Source: Ceratotherium simum simum
Taxonomy: Eukaryota; Chordata; Mammalia; Perissodactyla; Rhinocerotidae
Assembly: GCF_000283155.1 (NCBI RefSeq)
Contig: NW_004454195.1
Span: 9,334,857-9,398,856 of the forward strand
DNA: 64,000 nt
Direction of reading: 5' to 3'
The position numbers were made by a program, and so were the translations under genes. The notes under the pieces are model-generated. The model had not been told where the DNA came from, ran no database searches, and worked only from the letters and a program-made list of their open reading frames with translations. Below are positions 23,500 through 35,084 of the stretch, in pieces (position 1 is the first letter of the stretch; each line of letters begins with the position of its first letter).

Positions 23500-23818
23500 C
23501 TCAGTTCCTTCTCGGGGCATTCGCCCTTGCTTCTCTCTCTGGAATTCTCCTCATCCTCGGCACATGGAATTCTTCTCTGCTCAGATATCATCCTTTCACT
23601 CCTTACCCCCTTGCCCTGCTCCTTTTCTCCCTCATAATGATCACTACTTACAATTATATTATTCATTGATCTGTTGCTTGTTTACTAGACCACGAGCACC
23701 CTGAGGGGTGGATTTTGCTTGTCTTGTTTATAGCTCTGCTCCAGCGCCTAGAACAGTGCCTGGCCAAAAAGATATGAGCAAGGTGAATGAATAAATAAAT
23801 GAATGAGTGAGTGAGTGA
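23500..23818 (+). repeat. L2 LINE 3' end with tandem tetranucleotide tail
   Basis: L2 sense text runs from 'attctcctcatcctcggcac' near 23543 through 'accacgagcaccctgagggg' near 23690 and 'gcgcctagaacagtgcctgg' near 23744. It ends in a GAAT/AAAT/GAGT tetranucleotide tail (about 23788-23818) typical of L2 3' ends. Confidence 0.85.
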
Positions 23819-23879
23819 AACCTTGGGAAGTAGAGTTGTCAGCTTTCTCAGGTGTGAGACAAAATGGCTCCCATGCCAC

Positions 23880-24112
23880 AGACTCTGCTCAGCACCTCAT
23901 TCCCTGTCCCGGCTCTATTCTTCTCCGTGGTATTTACCATCTTCTGACTGACTGTTATTTATGTACTTTCTATCTTCCCCACTAGAACACAAACTCCATG
24001 AAGGGAAGGACTTTTGTTTTTGTCTAGAGTAGCCCCTGCTTTCTCCCAAAGCAAGAACAGTCTCTGGCAACATAGTGGGAATTCAATAAATATCTGTTGG
24101 TAAATAAATGGA
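23880..24112 (+). repeat. Second L2 LINE 3' end
   Basis: A second L2 3' end follows the first in the same orientation: 'actagaacacaaactccatg' near 23981, then 'attcaataaatatctgttgg' near 24081. Two independent old insertions, or one broken copy, are both possible. Confidence 0.8.
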
Positions 24113-24339
24113 TACGTCACGCAGGAGAAGGTAAAGCCCATCACTCTTTGGCAAAGGTGGTACTTTTCAAGTGTGTTTCCTTTGTCATCAGCCTTTATTT
24201 TTTTACTCTCTCCTCTCCTTGGTGAGATCGCTGCCTCCCTCCGTGGTCCCCCATGGCCTGTTGACTTCTTCCTCTCTTCCCAACCAAACTCAGCAGGTCT
24301 CCACATCAGCCTCTAACAACCGCCCCTATGTTACTTCTT

Positions 24340-24540
24340 GGGTATCTTTTGCTCTTGCTGTTTCGATCCCTCCTCCCCCAATGCCTCTACTCTCGCTGTC
24401 CACCAAAGGCTGATGTATCCCTCAGAGCCAGCTCTTTCCTGAAGCTTTTCTAACCCGCAGCCAGAAGTACGTCTTTTCTTCTCTGAATCTCTACAGCACC
24501 CGGTCCCTCTCAAGTGGTACTTAGGACGTATTAGAAGAGA
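24340..24540 (+). repeat. Weak L2-like fragment
   Basis: A pyrimidine-rich 'ttgctctt...tcctgaagcttttctaacc' pattern resembles the L2 3' region upstream of its terminal motif. No terminal repeat is seen. Confidence 0.45.
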
Positions 24541-25609
24541 CGGCCAGCACTTTGGGGATTATGTTGGTGAGAGTATAACCCAAGAATGTGCTCCCCAAGA
24601 CCCAGAGGGGCGTCTCAGTGGCAGGGAGTTAGCTGGTAGCTTACTCTTAGGTTGACACAAGATCCTTTAAGCATCACCAATATCCTTCTCCCTACACAGT
24701 TGAGGCCACTTTCAACTCTGGGCCACAGCGCCTCCTGTCCTTAAGCCTTGGAGAATTCTAAGACTTGCTACAAGTAGGGTTAGGAGCACAGATCCCAGAA
24801 CTTCCTCTAAACACTGCAGCTCATGTCCCTTTCCTCCAACCCCTGATCTCCACCTCAGCCTCTCCATCCCTGAGCGAGGGTCTCGGGACCAGAGGACATT
24901 ATTGGTTTTCTTCTTTCAGACTCCTCCAGTCTTCTCTCCCTCCTCCAGAAGCCCATATTCCGGCAATCTCTCACAGCCTACAGGCAACTCAGGGCCACTC
25001 ATAACAAATAGCCTCCTTCCTCGGTTCATCAAACTACCCTTATATTGGTTCGCTTCACTTCCTGGTAGCCAACTTACAGTGTAAGCTGTAGATTTCTATA
25101 GATTCAAAAGCCTAAGGCTTAAGAGAGGAGTTGCCCCCCTTAAAACAGACCATGGAATTAGGGGTTTCTAAAAGGAGGCTTTTAAATACCTCCCCAAGGC
25201 ACTTTCTCCTCTGCTTGTCCACCCCCAATTTTTATGGGAAGCAGGAGGCAGTCAGGCATGTGGGTGGACATTCTATTTTCTCAGGAGAAGCCGTATTGGG
25301 AGTGGGAAACAGTGATGAGTGACAAGATTTTGATAGATGAAATATTTTCAGACTTAGAGATTATTCAAGGCAAACAGACTTTTCTTATACTTCTTCAGAG
25401 GCAAATCTAATATCTCCACATAGTTATTTCCACTTTTTATGCCCTAGCCTATTTTTACCCCTATATGTAGTCTCCCACTCACTCACAAGCTGTACTGTCA
25501 GGGGGCACATTTTTCAGAGAAACAACAATATAAATGTCATAAGGCCTATGTGCCATCTCATAATATCCCATTTGATTAATATAGCAAAATTCAATATTAT
25601 TCATTTATT
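24541..25609. other. No recognised gene or repeat family
   Basis: About 1.1 kb with 60- to 79-codon ORFs (24765-25322) that match nothing recognisable. Confidence 0.4.
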
Positions 25610-26060
25610 CACTACTTAATTTATTTATTCTTTTACTCAATAAATATGAATTGAGCAATGACTGTGTGCCAAGCACCGTGCTGGGCAGTGGGGTACAGCG
25701 GTAAACAAGAGGGACTCAGGCCCTGCTATCATGGATCTTACATGGAGGTGAAGGGAGTCAGATAATAAATGAGTAAATATGCAAGAAAATTGTAGATTAG
25801 AATAAATGCAATAACTTGGAGGGGGCTCTACTTTAGATGAGATAGTTAGGGAAAGCCTCTTGATATTTGAGCCACACCTTGAGAATGAGGATGATCAGGC
25901 TTAAAGAGAGCTGAGGCAAGGGAGTCTCCAGACAGAGGGTACAGCAGGTGCAAAGGCCCTGAGGCAGGAGATGACTTGGTACATGGTTTGAAGGACAGAA
26001 AGGAGGCCAGTGTGACTGGAGCCTGGTGAGCCAGTTGCCCTGGGGGAAGGAAAGGCAGGG
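25610..26060 (-). repeat. Old mammal-wide interspersed repeat, family not named
   Basis: The left edge reads like a reversed L2-type 3' end ('actcaataaatatgaattga' near 25635, then 'gtgccaagcaccgtgctggg' near 25666). It continues with 'ggtaaacaagagggactcag' and 'aggtgcaaaggccctgaggc' near 25946, then 'aaggaggccagtgtgactgg' near 26000. I recognise this as a widespread old repeat but cannot give its family with certainty. Confidence 0.7.
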
Positions 26061-27534
26061 CTATGCAATTGCTTTCTCATTTCCAGGCATCTGAGGAGCC
26101 TTCCTGTTTTCAGCACAACTCCCTTGAGTTGCTTGAATGGATGGAATATTCATTAATCCAGGAGTGCCTGTAGTGCCTTCCAACACCAATGTGAACCCTT
26201 CCTGGTAAAATCATAAAATTTTGCTCGAGGTGTCTAAAAATCTTTGCCTCATGAAACTTCCTCACAGCCAAAGTAACTTTTTTCTCAACTTGGGAGACCT
26301 GAGTTTATTGCAGGTACATTATTGGGTTCTACAAAGTACAAAGTAGAATCTGAAGTTATAACACACGAAGCTTTTGCACTTGGATTGTGTGAACTCTAAA
26401 TATGCTGATCTTGGAGGAGTAATGATCATGTTTGCACAAGTAACCTTGTGCTTGAGATAATCACCAGGACAACAGCCATGCCACTTATTGCATGAAGAGG
26501 GAGCCTATTTTTCTTTCTTTTGTATCTCTTGAATCTTTTCTCATGCAATAAAATGTTTGTGAAAAACACTAAAGCAATATAAAATTTGACTCACCAGTGA
26601 TGCCCTGTATTTCCGATTAGTAAGAGAAAATTCATGTAAACAATTGGCATAGTCCCTGACAAATGCTCGATTAATGTTAGTTGTTATTATTGGATAGAAA
26701 GGATAAACTTAAATCTAAAGAGTTTAGGTATTCAGAGGACAAAGCCCTCTTACGTTTTATCTGAACAAAATCTCACGTCATTTTGTTTAAGAAGGAAGCC
26801 ACAACCTTCAAATTGTGCATAAATACATTTCCTTTCACAGCTCGAAATGTCCCCGGATTTGCAAAACAAGGCACTTAGGATGCCATCACTGAACGTGGCT
26901 TTGTTTACTTGTTTGGTTTCCTCTCCTTCTTGTAGGTTAAAGTTATTGTCCTATTGGTTGACTAAAATTTCTTTTAAAGCCTGCTTGGGTCAATCTATCC
27001 CACTCTGGACTTTTCTGAAAAAAATCTCAACCTAATTCAGAGTGGAAAGTTTTCAGGCTTCACAAAACTGTTTCGGTGAAAGGAAAAACAAAGATAACAA
27101 GCCTGCCTTAGGTGTCTGGCTCAGAGTAAAACTTCTCTGCTATGCCTGGCTTTCTCTCTGACTTCGTGTCTATAACTGTGGTGTAATAGGAACCGCCATT
27201 GAACTTGCTTTCCTGCTCTGTGGTAAAATGTCTCAGATGCTGTGGGGGCTTCTGGAGGCTTGGACTAGAGGCCTGCAGGTAGGCTGTCAGGATTGGCAAC
27301 TTAATGAACCTGTGATTCTTCAATCAGATAATAAACTGTTATACCATGTGGAACTATGACCCAGAAACTCAAACATGCCGTGAGGTGCTGAGTGAGACTG
27401 ACGGTCTTGTCACGCTACGTTCATCTGCTGTTTGGGTTGGGAGGTAAAGGGCAGAGCAGGTGTCCCCTTATGCAGGACAGAACTGTGTGGGCTTTCCTTA
27501 TCACATCATATTGTGATTATTCATGTACACACCC
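26061..27534. other. Mostly unrecognised DNA
   Basis: A short MIR 3'-end-like piece ('gacaaatgctcgattaatgt') lies at about 26657. The rest shows no repeat or coding signal I can support. Confidence 0.4.
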
Positions 27535-27645
27535 ATCTCCCTCTCAAGTACATTGGGGTAGGGGTCCTATGTTATCCACCTTTGTGCCTCCAGAGTGTAT
27601 CATGGTATCTGTGCTCAATAAATACATGTTGAGTGAATGAATTTA
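27535..27645 (+). repeat. L2 LINE 3' end fragment
   Basis: The terminal L2 motif 'gtgctcaataaatacatgtt' followed by 'gagtgaatgaat' is present near 27611-27640, preceded by a degenerate 'atgttatccacctttgtgcc' block. Confidence 0.75.
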
Positions 27646-29717
27646 ATTTTTTAAAAACTCTCAGATATTAGGACCAGCTTGGCTGTCTCAGAGGACTGGG
27701 TCAGTGGATTGGTGAGAGTGAACTCTTAGACCACCCAATCACATAGATGTTCCTGTTTACTGTGACAAAAACAAAGAATGCATTCACAGCAAAGCACGCC
27801 AGGGGATAAAAGTCAGGGGGAGCATAAGCATTCCATAGCCCTGGACATGGCCCCTTGCAAACCAGGATGGCCACCTAACACCAGTACTTCTTAGCATTTT
27901 TTTCACACAAAGACATGCATAGAAAATGATAAAATTTGTACAGCAAACTGGGACAGACCACTAAGGCTGCTCACGGCAAAAGGAGACTGGCCTGAGGGCT
28001 CTAGGTGCCCCGGGCCCCGCTTGCCTGCAAGGAGGTTGCAGAGCTCCTCCCAGAAGCGCGTCTGGCAAGCGTGGTGCCTGGGAAAGGCTGGCGACTAGGA
28101 TGCCCTGCTGTGATTGTTGCAAAAAGTAGTCGTTAGCCAACTATTACTCCTAAATATAAAATCCATGTTCCTGTTATAGTTTCTGCTTATGCTACCGGTG
28201 CCATCTTGCTATATTTGCCCAGTCACATAATAATGTTAACTTGTCCACCAGTATGTGGACAAGTATGATCAGTTCAGGACTTAAGAGGGCTGGGCATGGC
28301 TGACTGGCTGGGGACTAAATGCAGGTTATACAAAAACCCCTAAAGGTATTCACATTACCTTATATTTGTACAGCACTTTATAGTTATGAAAAGCTTCAAT
28401 GTATTGCACATCGATTGATAAAAAGGTATAGTTGAGAACCAGCAGAGTAAAAAAATAAACTAAATCTCTGAATAAAATATATCTCATAAAGTCGCATCAC
28501 TTTCATATCCCTTCCTCTTAAACTCTCAGATGTTCATTCAAAATCAATTTACTTCTAGTTTACAAATAGTTTTAACAAAACTAGTATTCTGGATCTGACT
28601 TACCAACCACTAACAGAGATAAGGAGGGAGGAAAGAGTGCTAGAGATGGACATATGACAGCAGTGAGAAGTGACAACAGGTAGCAAGAGAAGGTATAGAC
28701 ACACAGAAATCTAGGACTAATAATGAGGCAAACAGCCCCATGTACCCGAAGTGATCTTGAGGGCATCATTTTATTAACGTGGACTGTATAATAGTTGATA
28801 TTAATAGGCATCAATTGAGATCCCGAGTCAGGAAGAGGTTAAACTGTGTTCTTCATACTCTGTTTAAGAATGTATGGAAGAGTGTGATCTATTTGAGAGA
28901 GTTTTCCATTTAAAGTCTTAAAAAATCACTACTTGAAGATATAAATCCTGAGCTATGTAGAAAAGTCAGCTATCAGCTCCTTTCTAAAGGGCTCCAGAGA
29001 ATCAAAATCTTACAGCATATGGTTTTATATTTTGCAATATTTGTTGAATAGAGTTTTAAGTTCTGTGCCCTTTATTTTAATTGCCAATATAGAAAATGAT
29101 TTCTATTTTTTCTTTCTTTTCATAAGCCCACTACATTTAGTTGCTATTTATTTAAATAGACCTTGATTGACTTTGAGCGGCCCTCAGCTAGATATTTTTC
29201 TTAAGTCTCCTCACCCCTGTTCCAGATAACGAAACTGCAATATCCTGGCTATTTTTAGCATCCATTGGGAAGTTAGAAGCAGCATTCTGATCTTTGTCTA
29301 ACATAACTCAATACTTACCACAGAAACAATGGGCTCCTGTACGTCAATTAGATTTTCTATAGCTTGGACACACTTATCTGACTGACTAATCATTTTTCCC
29401 TTTGAGAAAAATCAAAGCTTTCCTGTATTCCCACTAAAGAGAAGTCAAGTATGCAGATCTCTTAAAAACAAAGAAGGATGTATGAATACACAGTTTTGTG
29501 GATGGCCTCAAAATTTGTCAGCAGTTATAGCAGAACTTTAGCAAATTCTATTCAAATATTCCAATAGGTAAGACTCCCCATCGGGTGCTATGCCCATAAT
29601 TATCCTAGAGCGGTGGTATCCAACTTTTCCCAAGGATGTGAAGGGGGAGGCAGAATAAAATTGTGTGAGGCTGTGGGAGATGCTGAGCAGAGCAGCCAGG
29701 CCTGTCTTGGAGATCAA
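27646..29717. other. Unrecognised DNA with one short hairpin
   Basis: About 2 kb. A local GC-rich patch lies at 28000-28090 and a perfect hairpin at 28239-28264. No gene or repeat family is identified. Confidence 0.4.
28239..28264. repeat. Perfect 10-bp hairpin with 6-nt loop
   Basis: The arm acttgtccac (28239-28248) pairs exactly with gtggacaagt (28255-28264) across the loop cagtat. It is too short for a microRNA precursor and no terminator context applies. It may be chance. Confidence 0.85.
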
Positions 29718-30287
29718 CTAGTCAGATTTAGGCACAACTGAAAGATAGTGATGGTCCAGGGTGAGATCTTCTCTGGGGACCCTGGGTAAGCCAATTATTT
29801 CCTCCTTGGAAGATTCTTGCTTGATTAGGTTTCTATCCAATTGTTTATCCACAAATATGAATAATGCCTGATTAAATAGTATTTGATTATATTTGTCCAC
29901 TAGCGAAAAATAATTATTAAAAAGATTTGTAAGAAATCTCCCAGTAACTCTATTCACTCCCATGAGACCCTCCTGGGAATAACACCTTTCTCTTTCTCCT
30001 GTTCCATTCAGGTGATATGAAATAAAGTCCAATGCTATTACTATTTTTTTAATAAGCTGGTTGATACACAATTTTGTAGGAAGTTCAAATTTCCCATGCC
30101 ATAAACTCAGGAGTGCCAAACATGGAGCGTTCTTTGTTTTACCATAATGGAACCGAGTTTTTGTCCTGAACCGATATTTCCTGATGGCAGAAACGACTTG
30201 GACTTGGCAATTCAGAGTTCTCTGAGTCACGTCAGCTTTAAACTCTGTCAATTCAGAACACGCCCCTCCCTCTCCTTGGGGCACCAT
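29718..30287 (-). other. Longest open reading frame (189 codons), unrecognised
   Basis: A single uninterrupted minus-strand frame begins MVPQGEGGACSEL and ends SVVPKSD. I recognise no domain, signal peptide, membrane segment or repeat in it. The middle (roughly residues 75-155) is rich in I, L, F, N and K and could be hydrophobic-core-like, but AT-rich noncoding DNA gives the same bias. One ORF of this length is not surprising by chance in 64 kb read in six frames. No promoter, splice signal or poly(A) signal is supported. It is listed because it is the longest ORF, not as a confirmed gene. Confidence 0.15.
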
Positions 30288-31589
30288 GTAAATTCTGGGA
30301 AGGGAAAAGGCCAGGCATTGAGGGGGTCAGCTGGCCCCATCCGCTGACCTGGGCACATGCTGCTTACATCCTCTAGTCCTAAATGCACTGCCCTCAAGTC
30401 TTCTGTCACTCGACCACATCCTTTACTCCAGGACCCTTGAGGAAACATCGCAGCCCCTGTGCCCCATAGGCCTGCAGGAGCTTATGTGAGACCACCTCAG
30501 GCCCTTCTCACTAGGTGTCCCATGCTGTCATCTCCGTTCTCCCATGTCACAGCAGAGCAGGACACGCTGCAGGTGCCTGCCACCACTCAGAGTTCCAAGG
30601 GAAATTCAGAGCGCAAAATCCCCAAACCCATCCGAGGATTCCATGGCAGCGTGCCTTCCAGACTGGACCAAAGGCAGCAGGTGCAGGCCCCCATCACTGC
30701 TTCTCTGTGACCCACCTCCCTGACTCTGCTTCCTGTCCCCAGACAGAATCAAAACTTAAGGGCTGACAACACTGGCTCTTATGCCCTTAGGATCAAGCAT
30801 TTCCCCCATATCTGTTGCTTATGGTAGAAACATTTGCTTTTGATACCCAGGAGCCAGGCATTGAGACACGAAAGCCCTTTCTGACACCTATTATATCTGC
30901 TAGGAGCTCAAAAGCCTATTTTGAACCTCAAAAGCTGAAAAGTGATATTCTAAGTTGTTCTGCTGTGGCCTTCCTTCCTTGAAGCTATAAACCCAGACTG
31001 CCTGAAAATATGACCCTCTCTAATCCTGGGGGGGACAAGCAGGATTACCCCATAAATAACCCAGCAGAAGATGCTGTAGCTGAATCCAGCCCCCACACAC
31101 CTGAGCCTTCAGGGATCCTGGCTGTCCCAGCCTCCCCCTAATAGCTGCCCCACGAGCCCTGACTCTCAGGCTCCAGCAGTCAGTGTGTCCACGGGGGCAG
31201 GGGTGGCAGCCCTCTGCTTCATGTTTTGTCCTGCATGCTGCTCCTCAGCACTCCGAGAGAACAGGAGCACATGTCCACCTGGGGACACATCTGCCCACAA
31301 GTTCCAGCCTGTGTCAAGTCATGCCACTGAGGCCCCCAGACCCCTCTGCCTGATAACTTCATCATACCACTGCTTCTACACTAAGAGGTAATCTCTCCAT
31401 CAACACTGTAACCTGAGGATCATCGGTCCATAATTATAAGAAGGCCATTTTAACCAGTGGGCTTATAAGCCAGACCTAGGAGCCAAAATTGAGCTCTAGC
31501 TTGGACTGAGAGGCATCAAAGGGTTCATGCAGCCCTTCAAGGGACTGTATTACACGTGATGCCGGGGACTGCTGGCTCCTCTCCATCCT
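30288..31589. other. GC-richer unrecognised DNA
   Basis: The stretch is GC-richer than its neighbours. ORFs of 66-83 codons overlap in several frames without a recognisable product. No CpG cluster is present. Confidence 0.4.
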
Positions 31590-32050
31590 TCTAATAGAAC
31601 CCTGCTTTTTCAACGGGCACAAGGCTATCAGGAATCAAGACTATATTTCCCTACCTCTCCTGCAACCAGGTGTAACCAAGTAATCAAATGCTGGTCAATG
31701 GGATCATAGTACAAAAGCCGTGCAGCAACTGCAGTAAAACCTCCTTAAAAGATAGTCGGCACACACGCTGTGCTCCTTCTACACCATCCCCTCCTTCTCC
31801 CACTACCTGGAATGAGGTTGTGATAGCTTTTGCACCATGAAGAGAGTCCTACCCTAGGGATGGATGGTAGAGCAATTTACCAAAGGGATCCTTGTTTCCC
31901 TAAAGGCTTTGTTGAGCTCCTGTAGATTCACTAGGCTGCTTACCTCCGGACTTTTTATGTGAAAGAATAAAACCTTGCATGTTTAAGCCACTGCTCATTT
32001 GGATTGTCTGTCTTGCAGCCCAACCAATTTCTGATATATCTAAATTGTAA
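31590..32050 (+). repeat. LTR-type interspersed repeat, family uncertain
   Basis: Its order of blocks is shared with 58862-59265: 'gctggtcaatgggatcatag' near 31691, 'taggctgcttacctccggac' near 31932, 'gaataaaaccttgcatgttt' near 31964, 'aagccactgctcatttggat' near 31985, then a 'cagcccaaccaatttctgat' end near 32017. A 3' AATAAA inside the repeat fits an LTR polyadenylation site. I recognise the family as common in mammals but cannot name it safely. Confidence 0.6.
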
Positions 32051-32737
32051 CTAGGTCCAATTCTGTTTGGGCTCGGGGTAAGGGTGGTAGAAGAGAGTGT
32101 CAGAGAGCAATCTGAAGTTGTCACTTACAAGTAGTGGTATTCATGAATGACTATTGAACTTGGCAGCAGCTTCAAGAACCAGCCTGGGTGCAGAAAGGTT
32201 TCTATTCTGCAGCTCTTGAATGTGTTTGATGGTGTCTCCTTCCTTTCTAGCAGTGAAAGGAATGGATATAATATAAAGGGTCTGTCTATTGTGCTTCAAG
32301 ATGTCAAGTGCCCTTTGCTTGTGACTTGTGGGGATTCACTGTGGTTGCCATAGAGACCAAGTGAATCCAAGTTCAACCACGATAGCTAGGCCTTTTTATT
32401 CAAAGGGACATATTTTGAAGACGAAGCCAATATGTAAGACAGTAAGGTGACTCATCATTCACTAGCTCCGCGAAGCATGCTGAAGCCTTCCTTCAGGATC
32501 TTAATGGATGTTATCCCAAGAAGCCGATATTTGTGAGTGAATCATGAAATGACTAATTAAATACATTTTTCCTACCCACTCAGCACCTGCCCTCAAAGAA
32601 TTCTCTTCTTCCAGAATTTTAAGGAGGAAAATTAAGTCATCAACTCACCTTCTCTACCATACCAAATAAATACATATTTTCTAGCCGTTTTTCTCTCTCC
32701 CACACACTTGGGAGTTGCTCTCTGACCCAGCAGGTTG
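32051..32737. other. No recognised feature
   Basis: Unrecognised DNA with one 68-codon ORF (32147-32353) lacking similarity. Confidence 0.4.
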
Positions 32738-32910
32738 TCATGGAAATAGCACTGGACTTGGAGTTAGGAGACCTGGAGCCTATTCTTGGCTCTCGCCTTC
32801 ATTAGCTGTCTGGCTTTGGGTAGGACTGCTCTGGGCCTCAGTCTCTTGATGTGCAACATGAGAGGTAATGTGATATGACCTCTAAGATTCCTTCCAAATC
32901 TAAGAACCTG
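32738..32910 (+). repeat. MIR-type SINE
   Basis: Sense MIR order: 'aatagcactggacttggagt' near 32744, 'ttagctgtctggctttgggt' near 32802, 'ctgggcctcagtctcttgat' near 32831, then 'gacctctaagattccttcca'. The head region with its tRNA-like part is present. Confidence 0.75.
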
Positions 32911-32934
32911 AAATCCCTCCTGATTTTAATTCTC

Positions 32935-33056
32935 CTCTCAACCATGGCAAGCACCTTAATCAGGTTTCTCCGTTTCTATCTCCTCCAACCAGAAGGCAAG
33001 CTGCTACAGCAGGTATTCAATGCATGTTTATTTGATGAATGAATGAATGAATGAAT
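32935..33056 (+). repeat. Probable L2 3' end with (TGAA)n tail
   Basis: A 'gtattcaatgcatgtttatt' block near 33013 is followed by a (TGAA)5 microsatellite at 33036-33056, the usual tail of L2 3' ends. The upstream part is too diverged to be sure. Confidence 0.5.
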
Positions 33057-33332
33057 CTGGCTTCAAGATTGATTTACCCAAACATTATAGTTTTTTTTTT
33101 TTTCTTTTTCTTAATCAGTTGGACTCAGAAATTGATTGTCCCACCTGGAATCCGTATCTACTGGTAGTGACTTTGGAAGGAAGACCAGGGGCCACCTTTG
33201 TTTCCTGTCGGCATCTCCAGCCACTCTTTGTCCCTCAATTACAGACGCCTTTCTCTCTCAGGAACTGGGAGGTGCTTCTGTGTCTCTGCCTCTTCCTGAG
33301 ACAAAATTATATGAATAAAAAAATAATCCCAG

Positions 33333-33578
33333 GGGCCGGCCCGGTGGCGCAGGCGGTTAAGTGCGCACGTTCCGCTGCGGCGGCCCGGGGTTCGCCGGTT
33401 CGGATCTCGGGTGCACACCGACGCACCGCTTGTTAGGCCATGCTGTGGCGGCGTCCCATGTAAAGTGGAGGAAGATGGGCATGGATGTTAGCCCAGCGCC
33501 AGTCTTCCTCAGCAAAAAAGAGGAGGATTGGCATTGGATGTTAGCTCAGGGCTGGTCCTCCTTACAAAAAAAAAAAAA
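33333..33578 (+). mobile_element. ERE SINE, CpG-rich young copy
   Basis: Full-length ERE: gggccggcccggtggcgca start, internal promoter box B 'ggttcggatctc' at about 33397-33408, two 'gatgttag' body repeats near 33485 and 33538, and a long poly-A tail of about 20 A. A direct repeat of about 16 bp (aaaaaataatcccagg, ending 33332 and 33595) flanks it. CpG density is high through 33340-33440. This is a recent insertion, not a CpG-island promoter. Confidence 0.96.
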
Positions 33579-33595
33579 AAAAAAATAATCCCAGG

Positions 33596-34164
33596 TTTAG
33601 TGCCCAATAAGCCCCAGGTTGAGCTCAAAGGTTTAAAAATCTCCTGAAGACGCTTTTCAAAGCTCATGTCTTTTCCTGTTGCAGACACTGAATCACTTTT
33701 CTTAGTCAAAGGTCAAAAGAAAACGAAGACATCTAAACTCCTTCATAGCCATTTCTGGAGAATTCCAGAGAGGAAGAGAAACCACACTGCAGGGGAAGAA
33801 GGAAGCAGACAATGGAGGCCAGAAGTGACTGGGTTTAAATTCTGTGTCCCTGGGCAAGTGTTCTCCGGGCCTCCCACTCCTCACAGCTCACCACACTGGA
33901 AATGCCTCTCCACGCCCTCTAGGAGATCTTTCTGTTTCCAGACTTTTCAGAGTCTGGGAGACTGGAACCTAAACTGTTAGGTGCACCATAAAGGAGAGTG
34001 CACTTCCTTCCTGAGTCCCTCTCCCCTCTAGGCTACAGGCCACATGACCTCATGGTCACCTCTTGTTCCTGAGATTTGTAGACCTTCCACAAAGTGGGGG
34101 TGGGTGGGACTAATTTTGTCTAGGCCAGTTAGTACACTGCAATATTTCACTTAAGCGTTATGGT
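33596..34164. other. No recognised feature
   Basis: Unrecognised DNA. The ORF at 33666-33980 (104 codons) has no recognisable similarity. Confidence 0.4.
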
Positions 34165-34225
34165 ACCAGTGTGAAAGGCATGGCTACAGTTACTTTACAG
34201 ATGAGGACACAGACTCAGAGAGATC
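34165..34225 (-). repeat. MIR SINE, part of a copy split by L1
   Basis: Reverse-complement MIR ('acagatgaggacacagactc' near 34197) is interrupted at about 34226 and resumes at about 34806 beyond an L1. Confidence 0.75.
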
Positions 34226-34238
34226 AAGTTGCTTTCTT

Positions 34239-34792
34239 TTCCTTTTTTTATTGAGATATAATTTATATATAACGTTGTGTAAGTTTAACGTGTACAACGT
34301 GTTGATTCGTTACATTTATATATGACAATGTGATTACCACCATAGCGTTAGCTAACATCTCTATCACGTTGCATAATTATTTGTTTTTTGTGGTGAGAAC
34401 AATTAAGATCTAGTCTCTTAGCAACTTTGAAGTTTATAATACAGTATCGTTGACTATAATCACTATGCTGTGCATTAGATTTCCAGAATTTATTTATCTA
34501 CTAGTTACAAGCAACATCTCTCTTTTTCCCCCACCCCCAGCCCCCAGCCCCTGGTAACCACCATTCTACTCTCTGTTTTTACTAGTTTGGCTTTTTTAGA
34601 TTCTACATATAGGTGATATCTTACAGTATTTGTCTTTCTCTGTCTGACTTATTGCTCTCAGCGTAGTGCCCTCAAGTTTCATCTGTGTTCTTGCAAATGG
34701 CAAGATTTCCTTCCTTCTCGTGGCTGAATGATATTCCATCATATGCATATACCACGACGTCTTTATCCATTCATCTGTCGACTGACACTTAG
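34239..34792 (-). mobile_element. 5'-truncated L1 inserted into a MIR
   Basis: Reverse-complement L1 3' UTR: a T-rich tail at the left ('cctttttttattgagatata' near 34241), a C-rich 'cccccacccccagccccc' block near 34529, then 'gctgaatgatattccatcat' near 34722 and 'gtctttatccattcatctgt' near 34759. Flanking 13-bp repeats, aagttgctttctt (34226-34238) and aagtttctttctt (34793-34805), differ at one position and are the target-site duplication. Confidence 0.9.
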
Positions 34793-34805
34793 AAGTTTCT
34801 TTCTT

Positions 34806-34885
34806 AAACTCACGTCCCAGAAAGTGGCAAGGGGTGGTTTCAATCCAAGTCTGCCTGTCTCCAGAGCCAGCAGTCTTTACCATCC
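34806..34885 (-). repeat. MIR SINE, second part of the split copy
   Basis: It continues the MIR left of the L1: 'cagaaagtggcaaggggtgg' near 34819 and 'agtctgcctgtctccagagc' near 34848. Confidence 0.75.
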
Positions 34886-35084
34886 TTCTTTCCAGTCAAT
34901 TCCAGAGCTGGCTGTGAGCCCATCATTGGGCAACTGGGCTTAGCACTCATTCTCCATATTTATTAACATTTCCAGAGGTTGCTGTGTGCCAGAGTTGTTG
35001 TGTTGTGGTTATCATTTTCATGGAGAAAATTTCAACTCAAGAATCTCTCTGATGTTTGATGGTTGTTTAATGACCTAGTTAACA

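Noticed and set aside
33340..33440. CpG island or promoter
   Set aside because: It is the head of a young ERE with its own tRNA-type internal promoter.
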